The notes under the pieces were generated by a model. That model had not been told where the DNA came from. It saw only the letters and a list, made by a program, of their open reading frames with translations, and made no database searches. From NCBI RefSeq assembly GCF_000718985.1, contig NZ_JODL01000032.1, positions 1-47,233 of the forward strand: 47,233 nucleotides of DNA. Direction: 5' to 3'. Position numbers and translations under genes: made by a program. Of the stretch, positions 7,044 through 13,895 are shown one piece after another. This stretch comes from Streptomyces megasporus (lineage in GTDB: Bacteria > Actinomycetota > Actinomycetes > Streptomycetales > Streptomycetaceae). Position 1 is the stretch's first letter. Every line of letters begins with the position of its first letter.

Positions 7044-7102
7044 CTGCCTCTTGACATCCGGCAATAGTTCAGGAGACGCCCTTTCCGCCAAGGGAGGCCC
7101 GC

Positions 7103-7297
7103 ATGCGGCACCACCGCACGACCGCAGCCCAGGCCCCCCGGTCCTCCCCGGCCACTCTGCCGTACGACCGGCGATGCCTGGGGTGCGGAGTCCCCGGCAC
7201 CGTCCCGGTCGGTGTCATCCGACGCCCGCGCGGCGGGGACCGCCCGATCCTCGCGTGCGTCTGGTGCGCGCCTCGCTGGGACCGCGCCAGGGACTGA
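7103..7297 (+). CDS. Small zinc-ribbon-like protein, 64 aa
   Basis: ATG 7103 follows GGGAGG. The product contains two Cys pairs, CLGCG (about residues 25-29) and CVWCA (about 52-56), 26 residues apart, the arrangement of a small zinc ribbon, in a strongly basic context (RRPRGGDR, RWDRARD). Such proteins usually bind nucleic acid or serve as adaptor modules; which applies here is not visible. It lies 59 bp downstream of the gene at 6648 and 80 bp before the next. Confidence 0.65.
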   Translation: MRHHRTTAAQAPRSSPATLPYDRRCLGCGVPGTVPVGVIRRPRGGDRPILACVWCAPRWDRARD

Positions 7298-7377
7298 TCT
7301 GCCCGCCCTCGCCGTGCGCCGGGATGTCTCTCTCCCGGTGCACGGTCACCCCGACTCTCATCAGGAGGGATCAAGCC

Positions 7378-7917
7378 GTGGGGTACACCCACTACTACGC
7401 CTACGCGCCGCGCACAGCCGTTTTCCGTACGGCCTGGCCGCAGATGGTCGTCGACACACGCCGCATCCTTGACACCGTCCGTTCCGGCGCCGTGAGTCTC
7501 GCTGGCCCGTTCGGTTCCGAGGAGCCGGAGGTCACCGAGCGCATCATCCACTTCAACGGCCGCCGCCCCTATCACTACGAATCGTTCGTTCTGGACCCCG
7601 AGCCGCCCGATCCCGCCGTCGACCCCTACGGCGCTCAGCGGTACGCAGAGCAGGGGTTTGCGTGGAGCTTCTGCAAGACTGCTCGGCAGCCGTACGACAT
7701 CGCTGTGTCCGCGGTTCTGCTGCGCTGCCACATGCTCGCCCCTGCCGCCTTCGTCATTGGCAGTGACGGTTACTGGAATGACGAGTGGCGCACTGCCCGC
7801 CAGGTCGTGGAGGCTCTGTTCGACACGGTTCCGGACGTGTCCCCGTTCCAGGACACCACGGCTGGCCCCGAGCTGCGCGCCCCGTGCCCATCGGAGGTCC
7901 CGGGCGCGGGAGGGTGA
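7378..7917 (+). CDS. GYTHYY-type hypothetical protein, 179 aa
   Basis: GTG 7378 follows the strong site AGGAGGG. The product begins VGYTHYYAYAP, an N-terminus seen in many phage and plasmid hypothetical proteins. Other features are HFNGRRPYHYESFVLDPEP in the middle and a segment AVLLRCHMLAPAAFVIGSDGYWNDEW near residue 130. I know no assigned function for this group. A longer upstream frame exists but lacks a ribosome binding site and overlaps the zinc-ribbon gene. The gene ends 13 bp before the inverted repeat of cassette copy 6. Confidence 0.75.
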   Translation: MGYTHYYAYAPRTAVFRTAWPQMVVDTRRILDTVRSGAVSLAGPFGSEEPEVTERIIHFNGRRPYHYESFVLDPEPPDPAVDPYGAQRYAEQGFAWSFCKTARQPYDIAVSAVLLRCHMLAPAAFVIGSDGYWNDEWRTARQVVEALFDTVPDVSPFQDTTAGPELRAPCPSEVPGAGG

Positions 7918-7929
7918 CCGACACCTGCG

Positions 7930-8052
7930 CGGGGTGGGGTGGCCGGGGAAATTCGGTTGCCCCACCCCTTTAAGTCGGTATTATTGAATGCGTCGGGCGG
8001 GTGGTGCCGCCCGACACCGCCGAAAGATCGTCCCAACCCCAAGGAGGCACTG
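7930..8052 (+). promoter_or_regulatory. Repeated promoter-leader cassette, copy 6
   Basis: Inverted repeat GGGGTGGGG (7931-7939) / CCCCACCCC (7960-7968); -35 TTGCCC (7957-7962); 16 bp; TATTAT (7979-7984). Hairpin GTCGGGCGG (7992-8000) / CCGCCCGAC (8007-8015), loop GTGGTG; then ACACCGCCGAAAGA and the site AAGGAGG before ATG 8053. Confidence 0.85.
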
Positions 8053-9537
8053 ATGGCCACGGCCACCAAGCCCCGCACCGCACCCGCGAAGCCGTCGAAG
8101 AAGTCCCCGGTGGATACCTCCGACAGCGAGCGCACCATCGTCTACCTCGACCCCGCCCTGCTGGTTCGAGACGAGTGCAACGCCCGCGAGACCGACACCG
8201 GACCGGACGCCGATCTGCTCGCCTCGGTCAAGGAGATCGGGGTGGAGGAGCCCGTCAGTGTGCGGCCCCGACCGGACGGCACTTATGGGGTGTTCAAGGG
8301 GTGGCGACGCACCCAGGCCCAGCAGCAGGCCAACGCCACCGCCGAGGCCGACGGCAGGCCGCAGCGGAAGATCCCCGCAATCGTGCGCGAGGACCTGGTG
8401 GGCCGTGACGGCTGGACGCGGATGCTGTCGCTCACCGAGAACGCCCGACGCGAGCAGATGACCGAGCGGGACACGCTCAAGGCGATCGAGTTGACGCTGG
8501 TGGACATGAGCGAGGTCGAGCAGCGTCGAGCCACCAAGGCGCTGAATCTGCCCCCCGGCGCGGCCAAGGCCGCCCGCAAGGCGGCCAAGCTCAGCGACGC
8601 CGAGCTGCGCAGCGCGACGGCCGAGGGCATGGACCTGGAGCAGATGGCCGACTTGGCCGAGGTCGGCGATCTGCCCAACGCCCGATGGGTGCTGGAGCAG
8701 GCGAAGGCGGCCGACGAGGAGGAGGGCAAGGGCGGCCGGGGCCACTGGGACCACGCTATGGCCCGGCTCCGGCAGCAGCTCGCCGACCGTGAGGCCCGCG
8801 CGGCAGCCGAGAAGGCACTCGCCGAGGCCGGTATCCCGCTGCTGCGGAAGTACCACGACTGGGAGAAGGACCCTTCCCGGCCGCTGTCACAGCTCACCAC
8901 GCCGCTGGGCGCTCCGCTGGACGAGACGCGACACAAAACGTGTCCCGGTCACAGCGCCCGGCTGGACGAGGAGCACCGCCCGGTGTGGCACTGCGCCGAC
9001 CCGGCCCAGTACGGCCACAAGCTGCGCCCCGAGGCGAAGAAGCCGAAGAAGCCGCTCAGTCCGGAGGAGGCGGCCGAGCGTCGCCGGGTGATCGCCTGCA
9101 ACAAGGCGTGGAGGGCCGCGCGGGAGGTCCGTAAGAACTTCGTCGCCACGCTGTGCCAGGGCAAGACGCTCCCGGAGGAGGCCCGGAAGCTGACGCTGAG
9201 CAGCGTGCTGCGCATCCCCTATGCCTACCGCGACTTCGTCAACAAGGGCGGCACCGGCGACGTGGCCCGATTCCTGGGCATCAAGGTGCCCGACGACGCG
9301 ACCGTCTACGCCGTGGACCTGGCCGGGCAGGTGAGCCGGGCCAAGGAATGGCATGCGCTGTTCGCTCACGTCGCCGCCGCCTATGAACACGACCTGCGCG
9401 AAAACAAAGCGTGGGCACGACTGAGAGGCGATCAGGCCCGGTGGCTGCTGCTGCTGGAGTCCCTGGGTTACACCCTCTCCGAGGTCGAGGAGATGGCCGT
9501 CGCCCGGCACCGCAAGAACGACCGCAAGACCACCTGA
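8053..9537 (+). CDS. ParB/RepB-like partition or regulatory protein
   Basis: A 494-residue protein. Residues about 25-150 match the ParB/Spo0J N-terminal domain: an LDPALLVRDECNAR start, DADLLASVKEIGVEEPVSVRP, then GVFKGWRRTQA and, further on, MLSLTENARREQMTERD, the motif that leads into the DNA-binding part. Residues 150-250 are helical with an HTH-like segment. The C-terminal half is unusual for ParB: a CPGHSARLD..WHC segment near residue 300 that could bind metal, followed by a helical domain. ParB-like proteins segregate plasmids or act as global repressors (KorB type). No adjacent parA is present. It is expressed from cassette copy 6, and the repeated palindromes of this region are candidate targets, which is inference. 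Confidence 0.8.
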   Translation: MATATKPRTAPAKPSKKSPVDTSDSERTIVYLDPALLVRDECNARETDTGPDADLLASVKEIGVEEPVSVRPRPDGTYGVFKGWRRTQAQQQANATAEADGRPQRKIPAIVREDLVGRDGWTRMLSLTENARREQMTERDTLKAIELTLVDMSEVEQRRATKALNLPPGAAKAARKAAKLSDAELRSATAEGMDLEQMADLAEVGDLPNARWVLEQAKAADEEEGKGGRGHWDHAMARLRQQLADREARAAAEKALAEAGIPLLRKYHDWEKDPSRPLSQLTTPLGAPLDETRHKTCPGHSARLDEEHRPVWHCADPAQYGHKLRPEAKKPKKPLSPEEAAERRRVIACNKAWRAAREVRKNFVATLCQGKTLPEEARKLTLSSVLRIPYAYRDFVNKGGTGDVARFLGIKVPDDATVYAVDLAGQVSRAKEWHALFAHVAAAYEHDLRENKAWARLRGDQARWLLLLESLGYTLSEVEEMAVARHRKNDRKTT

Positions 9538-9552
9538 CCGACCCCTGTGTCC

Positions 9553-9590
9553 GGCGGGCCGGAGTCGACAACGCCCGGCTCCGGCCCGCC
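9553..9590 (+). terminator. Hairpin terminator after parB-like gene
   Basis: Perfect 12-bp stem GGCGGGCCGGAG (9553-9564) / CTCCGGCCCGCC (9579-9590), 15 bp after the stop codon. Confidence 0.7.
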
Positions 9591-9699
9591 GACCCGCCTC
9601 GCCGTTCACCACGACCGGCCCGAACCGGGAACACCTCCGGCCTGTCCGGTCACGGGCCGCACCACCGCGCCAACCGCGCATCTCAGGAGGGAGAACCCC

Positions 9700-10062
9700 A
9701 TGCCCAAGAACGAAACGACCATCGATCAGGTCATCGACTACATCGCCAACCGGGCCGGCGAGACCGACGTGTCCCGCATCATCACCACCCTCAAGGGGCG
9801 TCAGGAGACGTTGCAGGCCATACGGGCCGCAGCGGTCACCGAGGGAGCGCGGGTGCGCATAACCAACATCAGGCCCAAGTACCTGGAGAACATGCAGGGC
9901 GAGATCACGCGCATCGTGCAGAAGCGCACCCGGTACGTGACCGTCCTGCTGAACGAGGCGTCGACCGAGATGCTGCGACAGCACCGCCCCGGCATCGGCT
10001 GGGACGTGAAGCGGCACGAGCTGACCGGCATTCCCGCGTCCTGCTGCCAGGTCCTGAGGTAG
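9700..10062 (+). CDS. Hypothetical protein, 120 aa
   Basis: ATG 9700 follows AGGAGGGAG. The N-terminal half is helical (TIDQVIDYIANRAGETDVSRI, then TLKGRQETLQAIRAAAV). The C-terminal half reads as a small beta barrel: GARVRITNIRPKYLENMQGEI, then KRTRYVTVLLNE, reminiscent of modules that bind RNA or ribosomal protein-like folds. No family recognised. It stands between two strong hairpins, so its promoter is unclear; read-through from the parB-like gene is possible. Confidence 0.7.
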   Translation: MPKNETTIDQVIDYIANRAGETDVSRIITTLKGRQETLQAIRAAAVTEGARVRITNIRPKYLENMQGEITRIVQKRTRYVTVLLNEASTEMLRQHRPGIGWDVKRHELTGIPASCCQVLR

Positions 10063-10117
10063 CCGTCCCCGCCTTTCCGTCGCAACACCGACACCCCCGA
10101 CCGGTAGGACGGCCCCC

Positions 10118-10163
10118 GCCGGTGCGGCAGGGACCGGCCGAAAAGCGTCCCTGCCGCACCGGC
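10118..10163 (+). terminator. Strong 17-bp hairpin terminator
   Basis: Perfect 17-bp stem with arms 10118-10134 and 10147-10163 (beginning GCCGGTGCGGCAGG) and a 12-nt loop containing GAAAAGC. It is the longest uninterrupted stem noticed in the window and lies between the 120-aa gene and the DUF3263 gene. Confidence 0.75.
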
Positions 10164-10199
10164 ACACAGGCCCACCCAGCGTGAGAAAGGAGGCTTCGA

Positions 10200-10580
10200 A
10201 TGGAGACCGACCTCACCGCCGCGGCGGCGGCCGATCGGCCCACCCCCGCCGTCGAGGAGCTCGTGGAGGAGTCCGCGTCGACGCGGCCCGAGCCGATCGA
10301 CCTGACCACACTCCACAAGATCGGCATACGAACCGTTCTCACCCTGGCCGGACGGCCCTTCCCCGGTCCCGGTGCGCGTGAGCGGGCCATCCGCGAGCAG
10401 TTGGGCATCTCCCCTGCGCGGTACTACCAGTTGCTCAACGCTCTGCTCGACAACGTCGAGGCTCTGGCGATCGACCCAATCACCGTCAACGGTCTGCGCC
10501 GCTTGCGCGACAGGCGGCGTGCGGCTCGCGAGAGCGGGCGGCCGGGGAATGGAGAGGCCCCTTCCTCCTTCGCCCCTTGA
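10200..10580 (+). CDS. DUF3263-like DNA-binding protein
   Basis: A 126-residue protein starting at ATG 10200 after GAAAGGAGG. The centre matches the DUF3263 pattern of actinobacteria: PFPGPGARERAIREQLGISP followed by ARYYQLLNALLDN, then ALAIDPITVNGLRRLRDRRR. In that family the RYYQLLN segment belongs to a helix-turn-helix-like fold, and a DNA-binding regulatory role is assumed. An N-terminal extension of about 45 acidic and alanine-rich residues precedes it here. It ends about 10 bp before cassette copy 7, which drives ssb. Confidence 0.8.
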   Translation: METDLTAAAAADRPTPAVEELVEESASTRPEPIDLTTLHKIGIRTVLTLAGRPFPGPGARERAIREQLGISPARYYQLLNALLDNVEALAIDPITVNGLRRLRDRRRAARESGRPGNGEAPSSFAP

Positions 10581-10589
10581 TTGCAACTC

Positions 10590-10693
10590 GGGAAATTCGG
10601 ATGACACACCCCCGTTAGTCGGTATTATTGAATGCGTCGGGCGGGTGGTGCCGCCCGACACCGCCGAACGATTCGTCAGCAACGGAGGCGTAT
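10590..10693 (+). promoter_or_regulatory. Repeated promoter-leader cassette, copy 7
   Basis: Keeps the GGGAAATTCGG box (10590-10600) found in copies 3-6 but not the GGGGTGGGG inverted repeat. The -35 is ATGACA (10601-10606, 5 of 6 to TTGACA), then 16 bp and TATTAT (10623-10628). Hairpin GTCGGGCGG (10636-10644) / CCGCCCGAC (10651-10659), loop GTGGTG; then ACACCGCCGAACG, a CGTCAGCAACG segment and GGAGG before ATG 10694. Confidence 0.85.
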
Positions 10694-11266
10694 ATGGCTG
10701 GAGAGACCACGGCCACCTTCCGGGGCACTGTCCACGGGGACCTGGAGCTGCGTTTCACTCCCGGCAAAGGAGTGCCGGTCGTCCGGTTCCGTCTCGCGAC
10801 CATCCGGCGAGAGTACGACCGCGAAGCCGGACGCTGGTACGACGCCGCGCCACTGTTCGTGATCTGCACCCTGTGGCGGCGGCTCGCCGAGAACGCCGCG
10901 GAAGCCCTCCAGGACGGAGTGGACGTGGTCGTCACCGGAAAGCTCGCCATCCGCGGAGAAAAGCTGTTCCTGGACGCCGACGACCTCGAAGGCGGCGACG
11001 CCGCCGTCAGTCTCCGACAACGCATCGCGTACGCCGAGAGCGCCGTGCCTCCGGCCCTGGCCACACAGACGACACCGCCGGCCACGGTGACCGCGCCCGC
11101 CCCGGCCACCCCGGCGAAGGCCCCGGCGGTGAGGGCGAGCGACCCGGCCAAGCCGGACCACGCCCCCACCGCCCCACCCGAGTGGGAGGACCCGGAACGG
11201 CTCGCGGACTGGGCGGCCATCACCGCACCCCGGCCCCGACGCCGCCCCTGGGCCGTGCCCTGCTGA
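10694..11266 (+). CDS. ssb: Single-stranded DNA-binding protein (SSB)
   Basis: A 190-residue SSB-family protein. Residues 1-110 form the OB-fold: TATFRGTVHGDLELRFTPG, VPVVRFRLATIRREYDREAG, then LFVICTLWRRLAENAAEALQ and VDVVVTGKLAIRGEKLFLDA. The tail is rich in alanine and proline, as in bacterial SSBs, but ends RRRPWAVPC rather than the acidic DDDIPF tip that recruits partner proteins, suggesting a plasmid-specific SSB. SSB protects single strands during replication or after conjugative entry, which fits an early-expressed gene behind cassette copy 7. It may head a long transcript through the modification genes to 18363. Confidence 0.88.
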   Translation: MAGETTATFRGTVHGDLELRFTPGKGVPVVRFRLATIRREYDREAGRWYDAAPLFVICTLWRRLAENAAEALQDGVDVVVTGKLAIRGEKLFLDADDLEGGDAAVSLRQRIAYAESAVPPALATQTTPPATVTAPAPATPAKAPAVRASDPAKPDHAPTAPPEWEDPERLADWAAITAPRPRRRPWAVPC

Positions 11267-11368
11267 CCGGCCCAGGCATCACACCCGCCCTCTTTCCGCT
11301 TTACCGCCCCCCAATCGACCCCCGATGTCTGGGGCGCGGTGCCCCCTGCCCGAAAGGAGAGATCCACC

Positions 11369-12121
11369 GTGTCCGACTTCCGTGGCCGCGTCCTTCACAC
11401 CATCGTCCGCACCAGCCCCGAAGGCACGCCGACCGGCGTCGAACACCACTGGGAAGAGCCGACCTGGCCCGGCGACCAGTTGCCACCGGATGTGACCGTG
11501 TGGCGGGCACCTCTGCCCCACCCCGGCCCGGACCCCGACACCGCGAGCGTCGCGGAGAAGTACGCCAGCGGCTTCTGGCCCCTGGGTGCCCGCAGCCAGG
11601 CCGAGGCCGACGACGCCATGAGCCACCGAGACACCACCCACCTGAGCGATCAGTACCGACGGTGTCGAGCGGTCGAGCACGTGCTGGGACTGGGCGGATG
11701 GGACGCGCGCACTCTCCGAATCGGCCCGTACGACCACTTCGTGGTCTACGACCGCGAGGACTTCCACAACGGCCCCTACGCGGCCAGCTTCGGCTACCAG
11801 GCCACCGGGCGTTGGCACTTCCACCACAAGCTCCCCACCGACGGCCTCGGGGAGTGGAACGGCATCGGTCAGCCGCTCGGTGACGCCGACAGCACCCCGC
11901 AGCAGGTGGCCGACGCGTTCAGCCGAATTGACCAGCCGACAACTGGAGGTGCTCGATCGTGCGCGCCACGCGATCCTCACCGCGGAGGCCGTCGAGGACG
12001 CCGCTCGGCGATCCCCTTCCCCGGCCGTGACGGCCCTGGTTCCCCCGAAGCCGACCGGCCGCGTGTGGATGCTGCGTCGCTGGGACCGCCGCACCGTCGA
12101 AGTCACGCTGTGGGCCGATGA
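11369..12121 (+). CDS. Hypothetical protein with probable frame switch
   Basis: GTG 11369 follows GAAAGGAGAG. Residues about 1-188 look like real coding sequence: LHTIVRTSPEGTPTGVEHHWEE, YASGFWPLGARSQAEADDAM, then YDHFVVYDREDFHNGPYAA and WHFHHKLPTDGLGEWNG. From about 11935 the frame loses its G/C third-position bias and turns arginine/proline/serine-rich, while the +1 frame (gene at 11880) becomes clearly coding. Either two genes overlap by 242 bp, or one longer protein has been split by an indel near 11930-11940. No family recognised. Confidence 0.6.
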   Translation: MSDFRGRVLHTIVRTSPEGTPTGVEHHWEEPTWPGDQLPPDVTVWRAPLPHPGPDPDTASVAEKYASGFWPLGARSQAEADDAMSHRDTTHLSDQYRRCRAVEHVLGLGGWDARTLRIGPYDHFVVYDREDFHNGPYAASFGYQATGRWHFHHKLPTDGLGEWNGIGQPLGDADSTPQQVADAFSRIDQPTTGGARSCAPRDPHRGGRRGRRSAIPFPGRDGPGSPEADRPRVDAASLGPPHRRSHAVGR

Positions 12122-12608
12122 GGGCTCGGCCATGTCCGCCCTCGCCGACCACGTCCGCGCTTCCTGGGGCAATGTCTTCGGAAACGAAGGCATCCCCGAT
12201 CGGCCGCCCGTCGACGACCGCGAGGCCGTCCGGCTCTACTACGGGCCCGGCGGTGAACGCGGCGACGAGGGCTACCGCCTGTACGTCGAGGAGATCGGCA
12301 AGCGCGGTCGGACCCACCTCGTGGCCCTCCCCCACCGGTTTCCCGACACGATCTGGTGCGAGCAGGCCAACCGCAGCGCGGTCTTCCGCGCCGTTACCGA
12401 CCCCCACAGCGGCACTCTGCGCGGCGTCGAAATCGGCGGAGTGCTGGTGCTCGCCCAGCTCGACCCTCGCATGCGAGCCGTGGCGGTGTGGATTCTCACC
12501 GACGAGGCCGACGACCGGATCGTCCAGCCCGACGGCACGGTGCCGCTGTACGTCGACGTCGACGGCAAGGCCCTGAACACCACCGACAGCAGCGAGCGGC
12601 GGGCCTGA
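11880..12608 (+). CDS. Hypothetical protein, 242 aa (may be second half of a split gene)
   Basis: The open frame begins at GTG 11880, but the first 18 or so residues (TPTAPRSRWPTRS) have atypical codons; convincing coding starts at about 11935 with LTSRQLEVLDRARHAILTAEAV. The rest looks like a soluble mixed fold: GRVWMLRRWDRRTVEVTLWA, DREAVRLYYGPGGERG, YRLYVEEIGKRGRTHLVALP and RAVAVWILTDEADDRIV. There is no ribosome binding site before the formal start, which supports fusion to the preceding frame. Function unknown. Confidence 0.6.
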   Translation: MTPTAPRSRWPTRSAELTSRQLEVLDRARHAILTAEAVEDAARRSPSPAVTALVPPKPTGRVWMLRRWDRRTVEVTLWADEGSAMSALADHVRASWGNVFGNEGIPDRPPVDDREAVRLYYGPGGERGDEGYRLYVEEIGKRGRTHLVALPHRFPDTIWCEQANRSAVFRAVTDPHSGTLRGVEIGGVLVLAQLDPRMRAVAVWILTDEADDRIVQPDGTVPLYVDVDGKALNTTDSSERRA

Positions 12609-12739
12609 CGAACCCCGGTAACGGATGCCCGGTGGGGCCGGCTGCGCCGCCCGGTCACCGGCCCCCGGCGGCCCGTACGACCGCTCTCCCTCCCCCGGCA
12701 TCGAGACACCCCGACCTGTTTTCCTTCCGGAGGTCCGTG

Positions 12740-13774
12740 ATGGATCAGCTCGACCTGTTCGCCCAGCCCTCTGCCGAACCCCGACCGGGCCCGCGCCCCG
12801 CCACGATTCCGTCCCCGGCGACCTCCCACCAGGCGCGGACCCGTCGCGCCGCACGCGGCCTCACTCCCCGGCGCCTGGCCGACCGCATCACCGAACGCGT
12901 CGTCCGCGCCTGGCACCACGCCTCCACCGACAGCGGCCACGGCATCCCTCTGGGAGTCGTCGCCACCCTGGCCCAGATATCCCAGCCGCATCACGGCCCC
13001 GACGTCGCCGCCCACCTGTTGGCCCTGAAACCCGAGGAGCTGTGGCAGGTGCTGGAGCGGGTGTGGGCGATGCAGTGGATTCGCCGCCCCGAACTGGTCC
13101 ACTGGGCCACCCCGTTGCACACCTGGTTGGAACAGGAGCCGGACGCCCGGCGTCTGCGCGCGGTGTACGCCGTGGCCCACGCCGCCCTCGAGGACGGGCA
13201 GTTGGAGCTGACCGGCAACCCGGAACCGCTGTGGCGCTGCGACGTCGACCTCTTGGGCACCGTGCTGACGGGGCTGCGCTCCCATGGCGCCCGGCAGGTG
13301 TTGGGCGAGTACCACACCCCGCCCGACATCGCCGCCGTCATGGCCCGCTTCACCCTGGGCACCGGGGAGGACCTGAAACCGGGGCAGTGGTTCGACGAAC
13401 CCGCCGCCGGCACCGGAGGGCTGTTCCGCGCCTTGGCTCAGCACCTGCGCGAAGCGGGCCGCGACCCTCGGCACTACGGCTGGTCCATGGGCGAGATCGA
13501 CCCGCTCGCCGCGGCCTGCTGCGCGGTCAACGCCATCGTCTGGGACTTGGGGCCCAACGTGCTGGTGGCCTGTACCGACACGCTGGCCGATGGAAACGGC
13601 GCGCAGCGTGCCCTCGCCGAACGGCGGGAGCTGTACGCCCACCGCGACCGGCTCGTGGCCTGCGCGAAGGAACTGGCCGCCTGGCGCGACGCCTTCGCCG
13701 CGGTGGAGTCCCTGATCACCCCGCAGAGCCGGGCCGACCACCCCGGTCGGGCATCGACCCCACCGACCCGCTGA
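12740..13774 (+). CDS. N6-type DNA methyltransferase-like protein lacking motif IV
   Basis: A 344-residue protein starting at ATG 12740 after CCGGAGG. Residues about 190-260 match the SAM-binding core of HsdM-type N6-adenine methyltransferases: GEYHTPPDIAAVMARF, then motif I FDEPAAGTGGLFRA and an acidic GEIDPLAAACC that would hold the SAM ribose. The catalytic [DN]PP[YF] motif expected after the next strand is not present; that region reads LGPNVLVACTDTLADG and the protein ends about 70 residues later. It may be a DNA- or SAM-binding partner rather than an active enzyme. It opens the putative DNA-modification gene row. Confidence 0.75.
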   Translation: MDQLDLFAQPSAEPRPGPRPATIPSPATSHQARTRRAARGLTPRRLADRITERVVRAWHHASTDSGHGIPLGVVATLAQISQPHHGPDVAAHLLALKPEELWQVLERVWAMQWIRRPELVHWATPLHTWLEQEPDARRLRAVYAVAHAALEDGQLELTGNPEPLWRCDVDLLGTVLTGLRSHGARQVLGEYHTPPDIAAVMARFTLGTGEDLKPGQWFDEPAAGTGGLFRALAQHLREAGRDPRHYGWSMGEIDPLAAACCAVNAIVWDLGPNVLVACTDTLADGNGAQRALAERRELYAHRDRLVACAKELAAWRDAFAAVESLITPQSRADHPGRASTPPTR

Positions 13775-13816
13775 CCCCAGCACGCCCTGTCCGGCGCGCC
13801 TGCATCACCCCAGCGT

Positions 13817-13851
13817 GCGGCGTGCCGGGGCCGCAACCCCCGGCACGCCGC
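13817..13851 (+). terminator. Hairpin terminator
   Basis: Perfect 14-bp stem GCGGCGTGCCGGGG (13817-13830) / CCCCGGCACGCCGC (13838-13851), 42 bp after the methyltransferase-like gene. Confidence 0.7.
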
Positions 13852-13895
13852 CCATCACCCATCCCCTTCCGTCGCAACACGAGATGAGGATCGGC

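Noticed and set aside
7052..7090. TTGACA before the zinc-ribbon gene as a separate promoter
   Set aside because: No acceptable -10 sequence at 16-18 bp; the gene is close enough to be co-transcribed with its upstream neighbour.
7988..8053. 21-codon leader peptide in cassette copy 6 ending in a TGATG overlap with the parB-like start
   Set aside because: The ATG lies within 6 nt of the -10 box, probably at or upstream of the transcription start, and the frame is not kept as a short ORF in copies 5 and 7 or present at all in 1-4.
5159..10693. CRISPR array
   Set aside because: The repeats are about 100 bp, separated by whole genes of different length, and each carries a promoter and ribosome binding site; there are no regular short spacers and no cas genes.
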